7,982 bases of DNA. Origin: DASQTB01 sp035642095. GTDB taxonomy: Bacteria > Actinomycetota > UBA4738 > CALAEC01. The stretch covers positions 1 to 7,982 of the forward strand of contig DASQTB010000086.1 in NCBI GenBank assembly GCA_035642095.1. The letters run 5' to 3'. Under the pieces are notes generated by a model. That model was not told the origin of the DNA, made no database searches, and saw only the letters and a program-made list of their open reading frames with translations. This document shows, piece by piece, positions 1 through 6,635 of this stretch. The translations under genes were made by a program, and so were the position numbers. Position 1 is the first letter of the stretch. Every line of letters starts with the position of its first letter.

Positions 1-3000
1 GGCCTTGGGCAGGGCGAGGAGATGCTCGACCCTCGCCGTGTCCTCGAGAGAGAGCGCCGCCTCGGTGGCCGTCACGAACCCGACCTTGATCCCGGGATAG
101 GTGCTGCCCAGCGCCGATCGGCCGTCGAGCGCCTCGAGGCCCGCGGCCGACGCCTTGTCGAGCCGGCCCTGGGCCCGGAGCACCACCGCCTTGGCAGCCA
201 TGTACGCGACCCGTTCCTGGACGTCGGCGGAGCGTTCGAAGGGGGCGTAGGAGTCGAGCAGCTCGGAAGCTTCCCGGACCCGGCCCTGCTCGACCAGGAT
301 CAGAGGTATCGACTGGACGAGCTCCCCGGCGGCGAACCTCGTCGCCGAGGATTCCTCCAGGCGGGGAACGCCCGCCGCCTGGTCCAGGGCGCCTTCCCAG
401 TCCCCGGTCATGAAGGCCAGGTAGACGAGCTCGGAGATGAAGTTCCACTCCCACATGCGAGCCCCGAGCTTCCTGGAGCGCGCCAGGCCGTCTCCCGCGT
501 ACGAGGCTGATTCGTCATAGCGGTCGAAGTAGTAGAGAAGGTTCGACAGGTTGTAATACGCGCGGAGGGCCGCCTCCGACGCGTCGTGCTCCAGGGCCAC
601 GTCCAACGCGTGGCGGAGGAGGGCGAAGCCTTCCTGGGGTCGGCCCTTGGAACCCATGAGGATCAGGGCGCCCTTCGAGTTCAGGGCCTGCGAGAGAACC
701 TCCGGCAGCCCGAGCCCCTCCGCCAATTCGAGGGCCCGCTCCAGCCGCTCGGCGGCGCGGGCGTCGTGCCCTTCGAAGTAGAGGAACCTGCCGAGCTGGG
801 CGGCGAGGGATGCCAGATCCTCGTCGGCCTCGTCCTTAGAGAGGATCTCGAACGAGCGCTCCATCCTCTCGATGGCCTCCCCGATGCGCCCGGACGACCA
901 AGTGATCTCTCCCAGCCGGGCCGACACCCGCGCCGCCGCATGCGTCTCGCCCTGTTCCTCGAACAATCCGATTGCCCTCTCCAGCAGGTCGGTGGCCTCT
1001 TCGGTTCGGGCTCCCATCCATGCCATCCCGCCGGCCCGCTCGATCAGGCTGGCCATCTCGATCGGGTCCTCGGCCAGATCGGCGGCCTGCACGAAGTACC
1101 GCTCGGCCACGTCGTTCGCGGCAAGGGACGCGGCCCGCTCCCCGGCTCGGGCGATGGTCTCTCGGGCCCGGGCCTTGATCTCCCCGGCGTCCGGGGCGTC
1201 CGGGGCCGCCTGATAGGCCTCCAGGAGGTGGGAGGCCACCACCTCCACGAACTCGTCCTCGTCGCGGCCCCGGATCCCCACGAGGTGGTCGGCCGCAGCC
1301 AAATGTCGGAGCTTCCGCTCCTTCCTGGACAGGGTGTCGTAGGCCACCTTCCTCACCAGGTCCTGGAGGAAGCCGTACTGCCCTCGCTCCGGAGAGCGGG
1401 GGTCGACCTGGACCGACAGGAACTCCTTCCGCACCAGCGAGGTTAGGAGGGCACCGAGCTCGGTTTCGTCGCGCCCCTGAAGCGCCGCCAGGGCGGGCTT
1501 CAGGAAAGTCTTCCCCATCACGGCGCCGTCCTGCAGCAACCGCCGCTCCTCGGCCGGAAGCCCGTCGAGACGGGCAGCGATGAGGGCGTGCAGGCTCTCG
1601 GGTACCTCCAGGTCCTCCAACTGAGCGGTCAGACGATACCGGCCGTCCACCTTCTCCAGGAGGCCCCGGTCCAGCAGCATCCGAACCGTCTCCAAAGCGT
1701 ACAGGGGGATGCCCTGGGCCCGATCGAGGATCCTGGTCGTGATCTCGGAAGGGAGACCGGGGACCAGGCCTTGCATCAGCTCCTCCATGGCCTCCGGTGG
1801 CAGGGGGTCCAGCGAAAGAGACGTGAAGTTTCGTCTGCCGGCGCCCCACGTCGGGCGGCGCTCGTTGATCTCCGGGCGGGACAGGGTGAGGATGAACAGC
1901 GGATGGTCCTTGGACCACTCCAGCAGGTACTCGATGAAGTCCAGGAGGGCGGTGTCCGCCCACTGGAGGTCCTCGAACACCATGGCCACCGGACCCCGGT
2001 CGGCCAGCCGCTCGAAGAACAATCGCCAGGCTGAGAACAGATCGGACTGATCCGGAGCGCTGCGTTCCTCCAGACCGAGCAGGTGGGACAGCCGAGGCTC
2101 CACCCACTTCCGTTCCTCCGGATCCGCGATGTGCTCGGCGACGGTGGACCGGATCTTGGCCAGGGCTGATTCCGGCTCCTCCGCCTCCACGACCCCGGCC
2201 CGGCTTCGCACCATCTCGGCAAGTCCCCAGTACGCGACGCCTTCCCCGTAGGCCAGGCACCGCCCTCGGTGCCACCACACGTCCTCGGCCAGCCCGTCGA
2301 CGTACCGCTCGTACTCCCACGACAATCGGGTCTTGCCGACCCCGGCCACACCGGTGACCGAGACGAGATGAGCCATGCCCTCCTCGGCCGAGGCATGGAA
2401 CAGCTCCTTGACCATCCGCATCTCCCGATCGCGGCCGACGAACGGCGCCTCCAGTCCCTCGGCCCGGAGGGCCCCTTTCCGCGTCCCGACCACTCGGATC
2501 GCTCGCCACAACCGAACGGGCTCGTCTTTGCCCTTCAGCCGATGGGTTCTGGCGTCCTCGTACGCCACCGCGGCCTCGGTGGCCCGTCGGGTGGCGTCAC
2601 CGACCAGCACCGAGCCCGGCTCGGCCACGGACTGGATCCGGGAGGCCGTGTTCACCAGGTCGCCGGCCACCATCCCCTGGCCCACCGCGCCGAGGGTCAC
2701 CGCGGCCTCCCCCGTGAGGATGCCCACTCGGGCCCGAAGCTCCGGCGCCCCGAGCTCGTCGCCCATGGCCACCACCGAAGCGGCGAGGTCCAGACCTGCC
2801 CGGACGGCTCGCTCCGCATCGTCCTCCTGCGCGGTGGGGGCTCCCCATACCGTCATCACGGCGTCCCCGATGAACTTCTCCACGACGCCGCCGTACCGAC
2901 GGACGATCTGACGGGACTGGTCGAAGTACCGGGACAGGAGCTCCCGGACCTCCTCGGCGTCGCGGTTCTGGGAGAGCGAGGTGAACCCGGCCAGGTCGGC

Positions 3001-3228
3001 GAACAGGACAGAGACGAGCCGTCGCTCGGCCTCCGGCCCGGGCCGGCTGGGAGGTTCGGCAGCGGGGGCAACAGGGCTCTCCAGCGAGGTTCCGCACTCC
3101 CCGCAGAACCGGTCGCCGGGCTCGTTCGGCGCGGAGCAGCTTGGACAGACGACCGCCAGGGCCTGACCGCACTGCGAGCAGAAACGGCGGTCGGGGCGAT
3201 TCTCAGTTCCGCAGGCCGAGCAGATCAC
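1..3228 (-). CDS. Zinc-ribbon / class III cyclase / STAND ATPase / TPR signalling protein (3' end outside window)
   Basis: Open without interruption for 1076 codons from a GTG at 3228 to the window edge; the C-terminus is missing. Domains seen: residues 1-46, two zinc ribbons (Cys 3, 6, 17, 20 and 28, 31, 42, 45); about 68-240, a class III adenylate/guanylate cyclase domain with metal-binding Asp78 (FADLAGFT) and Asp122 (EKFIGD), base-contacting Lys118, and transition-state Asn193 and Arg197 (VNTASR); about 260-470, a P-loop ATPase with Walker A GVAGVGKT (293-300) and Walker B VAMVFEDLQWAD (414-425); then a helical region and, from about 690, Ala/Leu-rich TPR-like repeats. No signal peptide or membrane segment is evident, so it is probably cytoplasmic. 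Known members of this architecture are large bacterial regulators with mostly unknown ligands. Cyclase activity is plausible because the catalytic residues are present, but the usual adenine-recognising Asp position is Met186. It lies 31 bases after the hydrolase gene. The stimulus and target are unknown. Confidence 0.88.
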   Translation of the reverse strand, partial: MICSACGTENRPDRRFCSQCGQALAVVCPSCSAPNEPGDRFCGECGTSLESPVAPAAEPPSRPGPEAERRLVSVLFADLAGFTSLSQNRDAEEVRELLSRYFDQSRQIVRRYGGVVEKFIGDAVMTVWGAPTAQEDDAERAVRAGLDLAASVVAMGDELGAPELRARVGILTGEAAVTLGAVGQGMVAGDLVNTASRIQSVAEPGSVLVGDATRRATEAAVAYEDARTHRLKGKDEPVRLWRAIRVVGTRKGALRAEGLEAPFVGRDREMRMVKELFHASAEEGMAHLVSVTGVAGVGKTRLSWEYERYVDGLAEDVWWHRGRCLAYGEGVAYWGLAEMVRSRAGVVEAEEPESALAKIRSTVAEHIADPEERKWVEPRLSHLLGLEERSAPDQSDLFSAWRLFFERLADRGPVAMVFEDLQWADTALLDFIEYLLEWSKDHPLFILTLSRPEINERRPTWGAGRRNFTSLSLDPLPPEAMEELMQGLVPGLPSEITTRILDRAQGIPLYALETVRMLLDRGLLEKVDGRYRLTAQLEDLEVPESLHALIAARLDGLPAEERRLLQDGAVMGKTFLKPALAALQGRDETELGALLTSLVRKEFLSVQVDPRSPERGQYGFLQDLVRKVAYDTLSRKERKLRHLAAADHLVGIRGRDEDEFVEVVASHLLEAYQAAPDAPDAGEIKARARETIARAGERAASLAANDVAERYFVQAADLAEDPIEMASLIERAGGMAWMGARTEEATDLLERAIGLFEEQGETHAAARVSARLGEITWSSGRIGEAIERMERSFEILSKDEADEDLASLAAQLGRFLYFEGHDARAAERLERALELAEGLGLPEVLSQALNSKGALILMGSKGRPQEGFALLRHALDVALEHDASEAALRAYYNLSNLLYYFDRYDESASYAGDGLARSRKLGARMWEWNFISELVYLAFMTGDWEGALDQAAGVPRLEESSATRFAAGELVQSIPLILVEQGRVREASELLDSYAPFERSADVQERVAYMAAKAVVLRAQGRLDKASAAGLEALDGRSALGSTYPGIKVGFVTATEAALSLEDTARVEHLLALPKA

Positions 3229-3238
3229 GTGACATCTG

Positions 3239-3243
3239 CCTCC
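3239..3243 (-). promoter_or_regulatory. Ribosome binding site GGAGG for the cyclase/ATPase gene
   Basis: GGAGG lies 10 bases upstream of the GTG at 3228, in the 31-base gap after the hydrolase stop codon. It supports this GTG as the start, because the zinc-ribbon cysteines begin two codons later. An ATG at 3235 is only 3 bases from the GGAGG and opens a different frame that stops after 10 codons, so it is not the start. Confidence 0.6.
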
Positions 3244-3259
3244 ACAACGCCGGGACAGC

Positions 3260-5080
3260 CTAGCGCGTCCGGTGTTCCGCCTCGGTGATCGCCCAGGCCG
3301 CGTTGATCAGCCCGATGTGGCTGAAGGCCTGGGGGAAGTTCCCGAGGAGCTCGCCGGTCGCCGGATCGACCTCCTCGGCCAGGAGCCCGACATCGTTGAC
3401 GAAGTCGATGGCCCGCTCGAACACCTCCCGGGCCCGAGCGGCCTCCCCGGCCAGGGCCCACGCTTGGGCCAGCCAGAACGTACACAGGAGGAACGTTCCC
3501 TCCCCCCCGGGGAGCCCGTCCTCGGCCACGTACCGGTACACCAGGCCCCGCTCGTCGGTGAGCCGCTCGGCGATGGCCTCGATGGTCGACCGCATCCGGG
3601 GCTCGGTGGCCGGGAGGAAGCCGACGATCGGCATCATCAGGTTCGAGGCGTCGAGGGTATGGCCTCCGAAGTACTGGGTGAACGCCCCCGCCTCCTCGCT
3701 CCACCCGTGCTCCAGAATCGCCTCCTTGATCTCCTTCCGGGTCCGCGACCACCCATCCACCCGGTCGCCGGCGCCGAGCCGGTCGGCCATGTCGATGGCC
3801 CGGTCCACGGCGGCCCAGCACATGAGTTTGGAGTACACGAAGTCCCTCGGCTCGTCGCGGACCTCCCAGATGCCCTGGTCCTGCTCCCGCCACCGTTCCG
3901 CCGCGGCGTCCGCCACGCTGACCAGGAAGTCCCGGGTGGCCGGGTCGAGCTCGCCGAGCTGTTCCTCCAGCTTGTGGGCCGCGCTGAGGACCTCGCCGTA
4001 CACGTCGAGCTGCCGCTGGTTCCAGGCGCCGTTGCCGATCCGAACCGGCCGGCTGTCGCGCCACCCGGACAGGTGGGTGAGCTCCCGTTCGGTGAGGTCC
4101 CGCTCGCCCCCCAGGCCGAACATGATCTGCAGGTGCGTGCCCCGGCGGAGCTGCGACGCCACGGCGCCGGCGATCCAGGCGAAGAACTCGTGGGCCTCGT
4201 CGGGGCACGCCGCCGTCCACAGCGCTTCCATGGTCAGGCTGGCGTCCCTGACCCAGGCGAACCGATAGTCCCAGTTCCGGACGCCGCCGACCTCCTCGGG
4301 CAGCGACGTGGTCGGCGCGGCGACGATGGCCCCGGTCGGCCGGTATGTCAGGCCCTGGAGGACGGTACCGGACAGGTACACCAGGTCCTTCCACGGACCG
4401 TCGTATCGCTGGTGGTAGCTCGACCACGTTCGCCAGGCCTCGGTCGTCTCATCCACGTGGCCCACGATCTCTTTCTGGCTCAGGAAGGGTGGAGCCTCCT
4501 CCCACGTCGATCGATGAGCGAGGGCGAACGCCACCCGGTCGCCCTTCCGGACGGTGAACGTCCCCGAAGCCTTCGACTCCGGACTCACCTCCAGCGGCAC
4601 CGGCGACGACAGCGCCAGCCGGTCGGCCCCGCCCCGACCGGCGATCCCTGCCTCGACGCCTCTCAGGACCGGCCACACGATGCCGTACTCGGTCCGCGGG
4701 GCGTACTCGACCTCGAACTCCACCTCGCCCTGGTCGCACTCCACCACCCGGAGCAGGATCCGGGGCGGCGAGCCGGCCAGGTCGTGGCCGGTGGCGTTGA
4801 GGCCGGCGGCCATGGCGTCGATCAGCGTGGCCCGTCCGGTCTCCGTCCGGAACGTGGTCTCCAGGACCAGGGTCCGGTCCCGGTACCGCCGGGCGACCTC
4901 GCCCTCGGCGGTGGGACGGATCGACCAGTGCCCGGCCTCGTCGTCGAGGATCCGGGCGAACGCCGACGGCGAGTCGAACCGGGGGAAGCACAGCCACTCG
5001 ATCGATCCCGCCTTCGACACCAGCGCGGCGGACCGACAGTCCGACAGGATCGCGTGGTCGCCGATCGGGGTCCGGCTCAC
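3260..5080 (-). CDS. Glycoside hydrolase family 15 protein (trehalase/glucoamylase-like)
   Basis: 606 aa, a usual length for the bacterial GH15 enzymes that hydrolyse alpha-linked glucose disaccharides or glucans. The protein opens with the family signature IGDHAILSDCRSAALVS and then SIEWLCFPRFDSP (residues 26-38). Residues 1 to about 220 would form the N-terminal beta domain. The (alpha/alpha)6 catalytic barrel follows, with RNWDYRFAWVRDA (268-280), GIWEVRDEP (403-411) carrying the likely general acid Glu406, LLAEEVDP (566-573) carrying the likely general base Glu569 or Glu570, and GNFPQAFSH (580-588). No signal peptide is seen, so it probably acts in the cytoplasm on trehalose, maltose-type sugars or a storage glucan. 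Mycobacterial trehalase is a known relative of this type, but substrate cannot be settled from motifs. The GTG start is 2 bases past the hemQ stop with no strong Shine-Dalgarno, suggesting translational coupling. The start is fixed by the family motif at residue 6. Confidence 0.92.
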   Translation of the reverse strand: MSRTPIGDHAILSDCRSAALVSKAGSIEWLCFPRFDSPSAFARILDDEAGHWSIRPTAEGEVARRYRDRTLVLETTFRTETGRATLIDAMAAGLNATGHDLAGSPPRILLRVVECDQGEVEFEVEYAPRTEYGIVWPVLRGVEAGIAGRGGADRLALSSPVPLEVSPESKASGTFTVRKGDRVAFALAHRSTWEEAPPFLSQKEIVGHVDETTEAWRTWSSYHQRYDGPWKDLVYLSGTVLQGLTYRPTGAIVAAPTTSLPEEVGGVRNWDYRFAWVRDASLTMEALWTAACPDEAHEFFAWIAGAVASQLRRGTHLQIMFGLGGERDLTERELTHLSGWRDSRPVRIGNGAWNQRQLDVYGEVLSAAHKLEEQLGELDPATRDFLVSVADAAAERWREQDQGIWEVRDEPRDFVYSKLMCWAAVDRAIDMADRLGAGDRVDGWSRTRKEIKEAILEHGWSEEAGAFTQYFGGHTLDASNLMMPIVGFLPATEPRMRSTIEAIAERLTDERGLVYRYVAEDGLPGGEGTFLLCTFWLAQAWALAGEAARAREVFERAIDFVNDVGLLAEEVDPATGELLGNFPQAFSHIGLINAAWAITEAEHRTR

Positions 5081-5082
5081 CG

Positions 5083-5742
5083 CTAGCCCAGGTCGCCCAC
5101 CGCGTCGGCCAGCGGCTTCCGGATCCCGAGCACGAACGGGACCTCCTCCTTCACATACCGGCGAGACGCGGAGTCGCGCAGCCGGCGGATGCAGTCGACG
5201 ATCCGGTGGAGGTCGTCGGCCTCAAAGGCCAGGATCCACTCCCAGTCGTTCAGGCCGAACGCGCTGGTGGTATTGGGGAGCACATCGGGGAACTCCCGGC
5301 CGAACTCGCCGTGCTCCCGGAGGAGCGACGCCCGCTCGTCGGCCGGCAGCAGGTACCACTCCGGCGTTCGGACGAACGGGTAGACGCACAAGTACTTCCT
5401 CGGCGACTCGCCTCGAAGGAACGCCGGGAGGTGCTGGGGGTTGAACTCCGCCGGCCGGACGGCCCCGGTGAACGCGTGAACCAGCTGGAGCCGGCGGCCC
5501 ACGGCCGTGTTCCGTACGCGGCGGACCAGCTCGTGGATGGCGTCGGGGTCCCTCGTCACCCACCACATCATCAGGTCGGCGTCGGGCCGGAACCCCTCGC
5601 AGCCGTAGACGCCCCGGACATCGACCCGGTCGGCGTGCTCCTTGAACAGGACCTCCCACTCGCCGGCATCCCAATCGGCCTCGGGGTCCCGATCGGCCAC
5701 GGCGAACACCGGGTAGTACGCGTACACGATCTCGTCGGTCAT
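5083..5742 (-). CDS. hemQ: Coproheme decarboxylase (ChdC/HemQ), actinobacterial type
   Basis: 219 aa member of the chlorite-dismutase-like family. It performs the last step of the coproporphyrin-dependent heme pathway: peroxide-driven decarboxylation of coproheme III to heme b in the cytoplasm. The likely catalytic Tyr is Tyr121 in KYLCVYPFVRTPEWYLLP, and the proximal heme ligand is His144 in REHGEFGREF. His104 in NPQHLPAFL lies 17 residues before Tyr121; this Tyr-to-His and Tyr-to-proximal-His spacing (17 and 23) matches the distal His118, Tyr135 and His158 recalled for the Corynebacterium diphtheriae enzyme. The Gln position used by Firmicutes enzymes aligns with Pro156 here. The C-terminal part (NTTSAFGLNDWEWILAFEAD) is typical of actinobacteria. 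The ATG overlaps the hemH stop as ATGA, and a good AGGAGG lies inside the end of hemH. The upstream open frame as far as 5916 only duplicates hemH sequence in another frame, so this start is preferred. Confidence 0.95.
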   Translation of the reverse strand: MTDEIVYAYYPVFAVADRDPEADWDAGEWEVLFKEHADRVDVRGVYGCEGFRPDADLMMWWVTRDPDAIHELVRRVRNTAVGRRLQLVHAFTGAVRPAEFNPQHLPAFLRGESPRKYLCVYPFVRTPEWYLLPADERASLLREHGEFGREFPDVLPNTTSAFGLNDWEWILAFEADDLHRIVDCIRRLRDSASRRYVKEEVPFVLGIRKPLADAVGDLG

Positions 5743-6635
5743 CGGGCCTCCTGATGATCCCGGATCACCGTGGCCACCGCACGGATGAACGCCGGGTCGT
5801 CGTTCATGGATTCCGTACGGACCAGCCGGATGCCGGCCCCGTCCGCGGCGGCCTGCCCCTCGACATCGATGTCGTACAGGATCTCCAGGTGGTCGGCGGT
5901 GAACCCGCAGGGGCACGACACCACGGCCGTGTGTCCGCCCACCGCGGCCTTGGCGATCACCTCATCGAGGGGCGGCCCCAGCCACGGCTCCGGCGTTCGC
6001 CCGGCGGACTGCCAGCCGGTCGTGAACCGCTCCAGCCCCAGGCGCGAGGCCACGGCTTCCGCAGTCTGGCGAAGCTGATCGGGATAGGGATCGCCCTCGT
6101 CGACGATCCGGGCCGGGAGGCTGTGGGCCGAGAAGATCGTCAGGTCGCCCGATCGCTCCTCCTCGGTCAAGCGGTCCCGGGCGGCCCGGACCCGTTCCGT
6201 CAGGACGTCGAGGAACGCCGGATGAGCGTGCCACGACTCGATCACGTCGACCCGAAGGCCCTCGGTCTCACCCCGCCGGACCCGGTCGATGTAGCCGCCG
6301 ATCGACATCCGGGCGAAGTGAGGGGCCATGACGATGCCCACCGCCTGCCGAACGCCGACCGCCGCCATCTGCCGGACCACGTCGGTGACGAAGGGCGGCG
6401 AGTGCTTGTACCCGACGTACGCGGGCACCCCCAGCTCCGCCCCGAGCCCGGCGGCCTGGGCCCGGGTGATCCGGTCGAGGGGAAACGCGTTGCCGATGGC
6501 CGCGTACCGTCGGCGGAGATCCTCGACCTCCTCGGCCGAGGGCGTCCGGCCGCCCCGGATGTCGGTGTAGTACCGCTCGATGTCGTCCGGCCCGGCGGCG
6601 GTGCCGTACGCCATCACCAGGATCGCGTCGGTCAT
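5739..6635 (-). CDS. hemH: Coproporphyrin III ferrochelatase (CpfC/HemH)
   Basis: 298 aa, close to the roughly 310 aa Bacillus subtilis enzyme and shorter than the mycobacterial one. It inserts Fe2+ into coproporphyrin III to give coproheme, which the next gene's product decarboxylates. The sequence follows the Bacillus pattern closely: LVMAYGT with Tyr10 near the metal site, DIERYYTDIRGGR (18-30), YVGYKHSPPF with His78, SAHSLP with the catalytic His171, DPYPDQL (182-188), GWQSAGRTPEPWLGPPL (207-223), and GFTADHLEILYD with Glu251, the partner acidic residue. Only two cysteines occur (241 and 243, in CPCG), too few for the four-cysteine [2Fe-2S] site of some actinobacterial ferrochelatases. 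The ATG overlaps the hemE stop as ATGA, with GAGG 8 bases upstream. The frame stays open far upstream to 7610, but that part is a shadow of hemE. The neighbouring hemQ favours coproporphyrin over protoporphyrin as substrate. Confidence 0.95.
   Translation of the reverse strand: MTDAILVMAYGTAAGPDDIERYYTDIRGGRTPSAEEVEDLRRRYAAIGNAFPLDRITRAQAAGLGAELGVPAYVGYKHSPPFVTDVVRQMAAVGVRQAVGIVMAPHFARMSIGGYIDRVRRGETEGLRVDVIESWHAHPAFLDVLTERVRAARDRLTEEERSGDLTIFSAHSLPARIVDEGDPYPDQLRQTAEAVASRLGLERFTTGWQSAGRTPEPWLGPPLDEVIAKAAVGGHTAVVSCPCGFTADHLEILYDIDVEGQAAADGAGIRLVRTESMNDDPAFIRAVATVIRDHQEAR
5747..5752 (-). promoter_or_regulatory. Ribosome binding site AGGAGG for hemQ
   Basis: AGGAGG sits 4 bases upstream of the hemQ ATG at 5742, embedded in the last codons of hemH (Gln-Glu-Ala). 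The spacing is short but the match is full. With the ATGA overlap it decides the hemQ start. Confidence 0.6.

Noticed and set aside
836..2509. A 557-codon minus-strand open frame within the large cyclase/ATPase gene
   Set aside because: It is another frame of the same strand, very rich in Gly, Arg and Pro. The true frame carries the Walker motifs and TPR-like helices across the same bases.
3203..3235. A 10-codon minus-strand ORF (ATG at 3235, TGA at 3205-3203) between the GGAGG and the start of the cyclase gene, as a possible leader peptide
   Set aside because: The ATG is only 3 bases from the GGAGG, and the peptide shows no codon run or attenuator hairpin. It is likely chance.
2269..3288. 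A 339-codon plus-strand open frame opposite the cyclase domain, and similar ones at 586-1446 and 22-510
   Set aside because: All lie opposite the uninterrupted cyclase/ATPase reading frame, whose domains are clear. Their products look like compositional shadows.
3497..3515. A run of C then G bases in the GH15 gene as a possible frameshift site
   Set aside because: The frame continues through it with family-like sequence on both sides (LPGGEGTFLLCTFWLAQ), so no disruption is seen.
3272..5086. A 604-codon open frame on the plus strand opposite the GH15 gene
   Set aside because: It mirrors the GH15 gene almost end to end. Its product is low-complexity (Pro, Gly, Arg, His, Leu) with no family motif, as expected of antisense frames in GC-rich genes.
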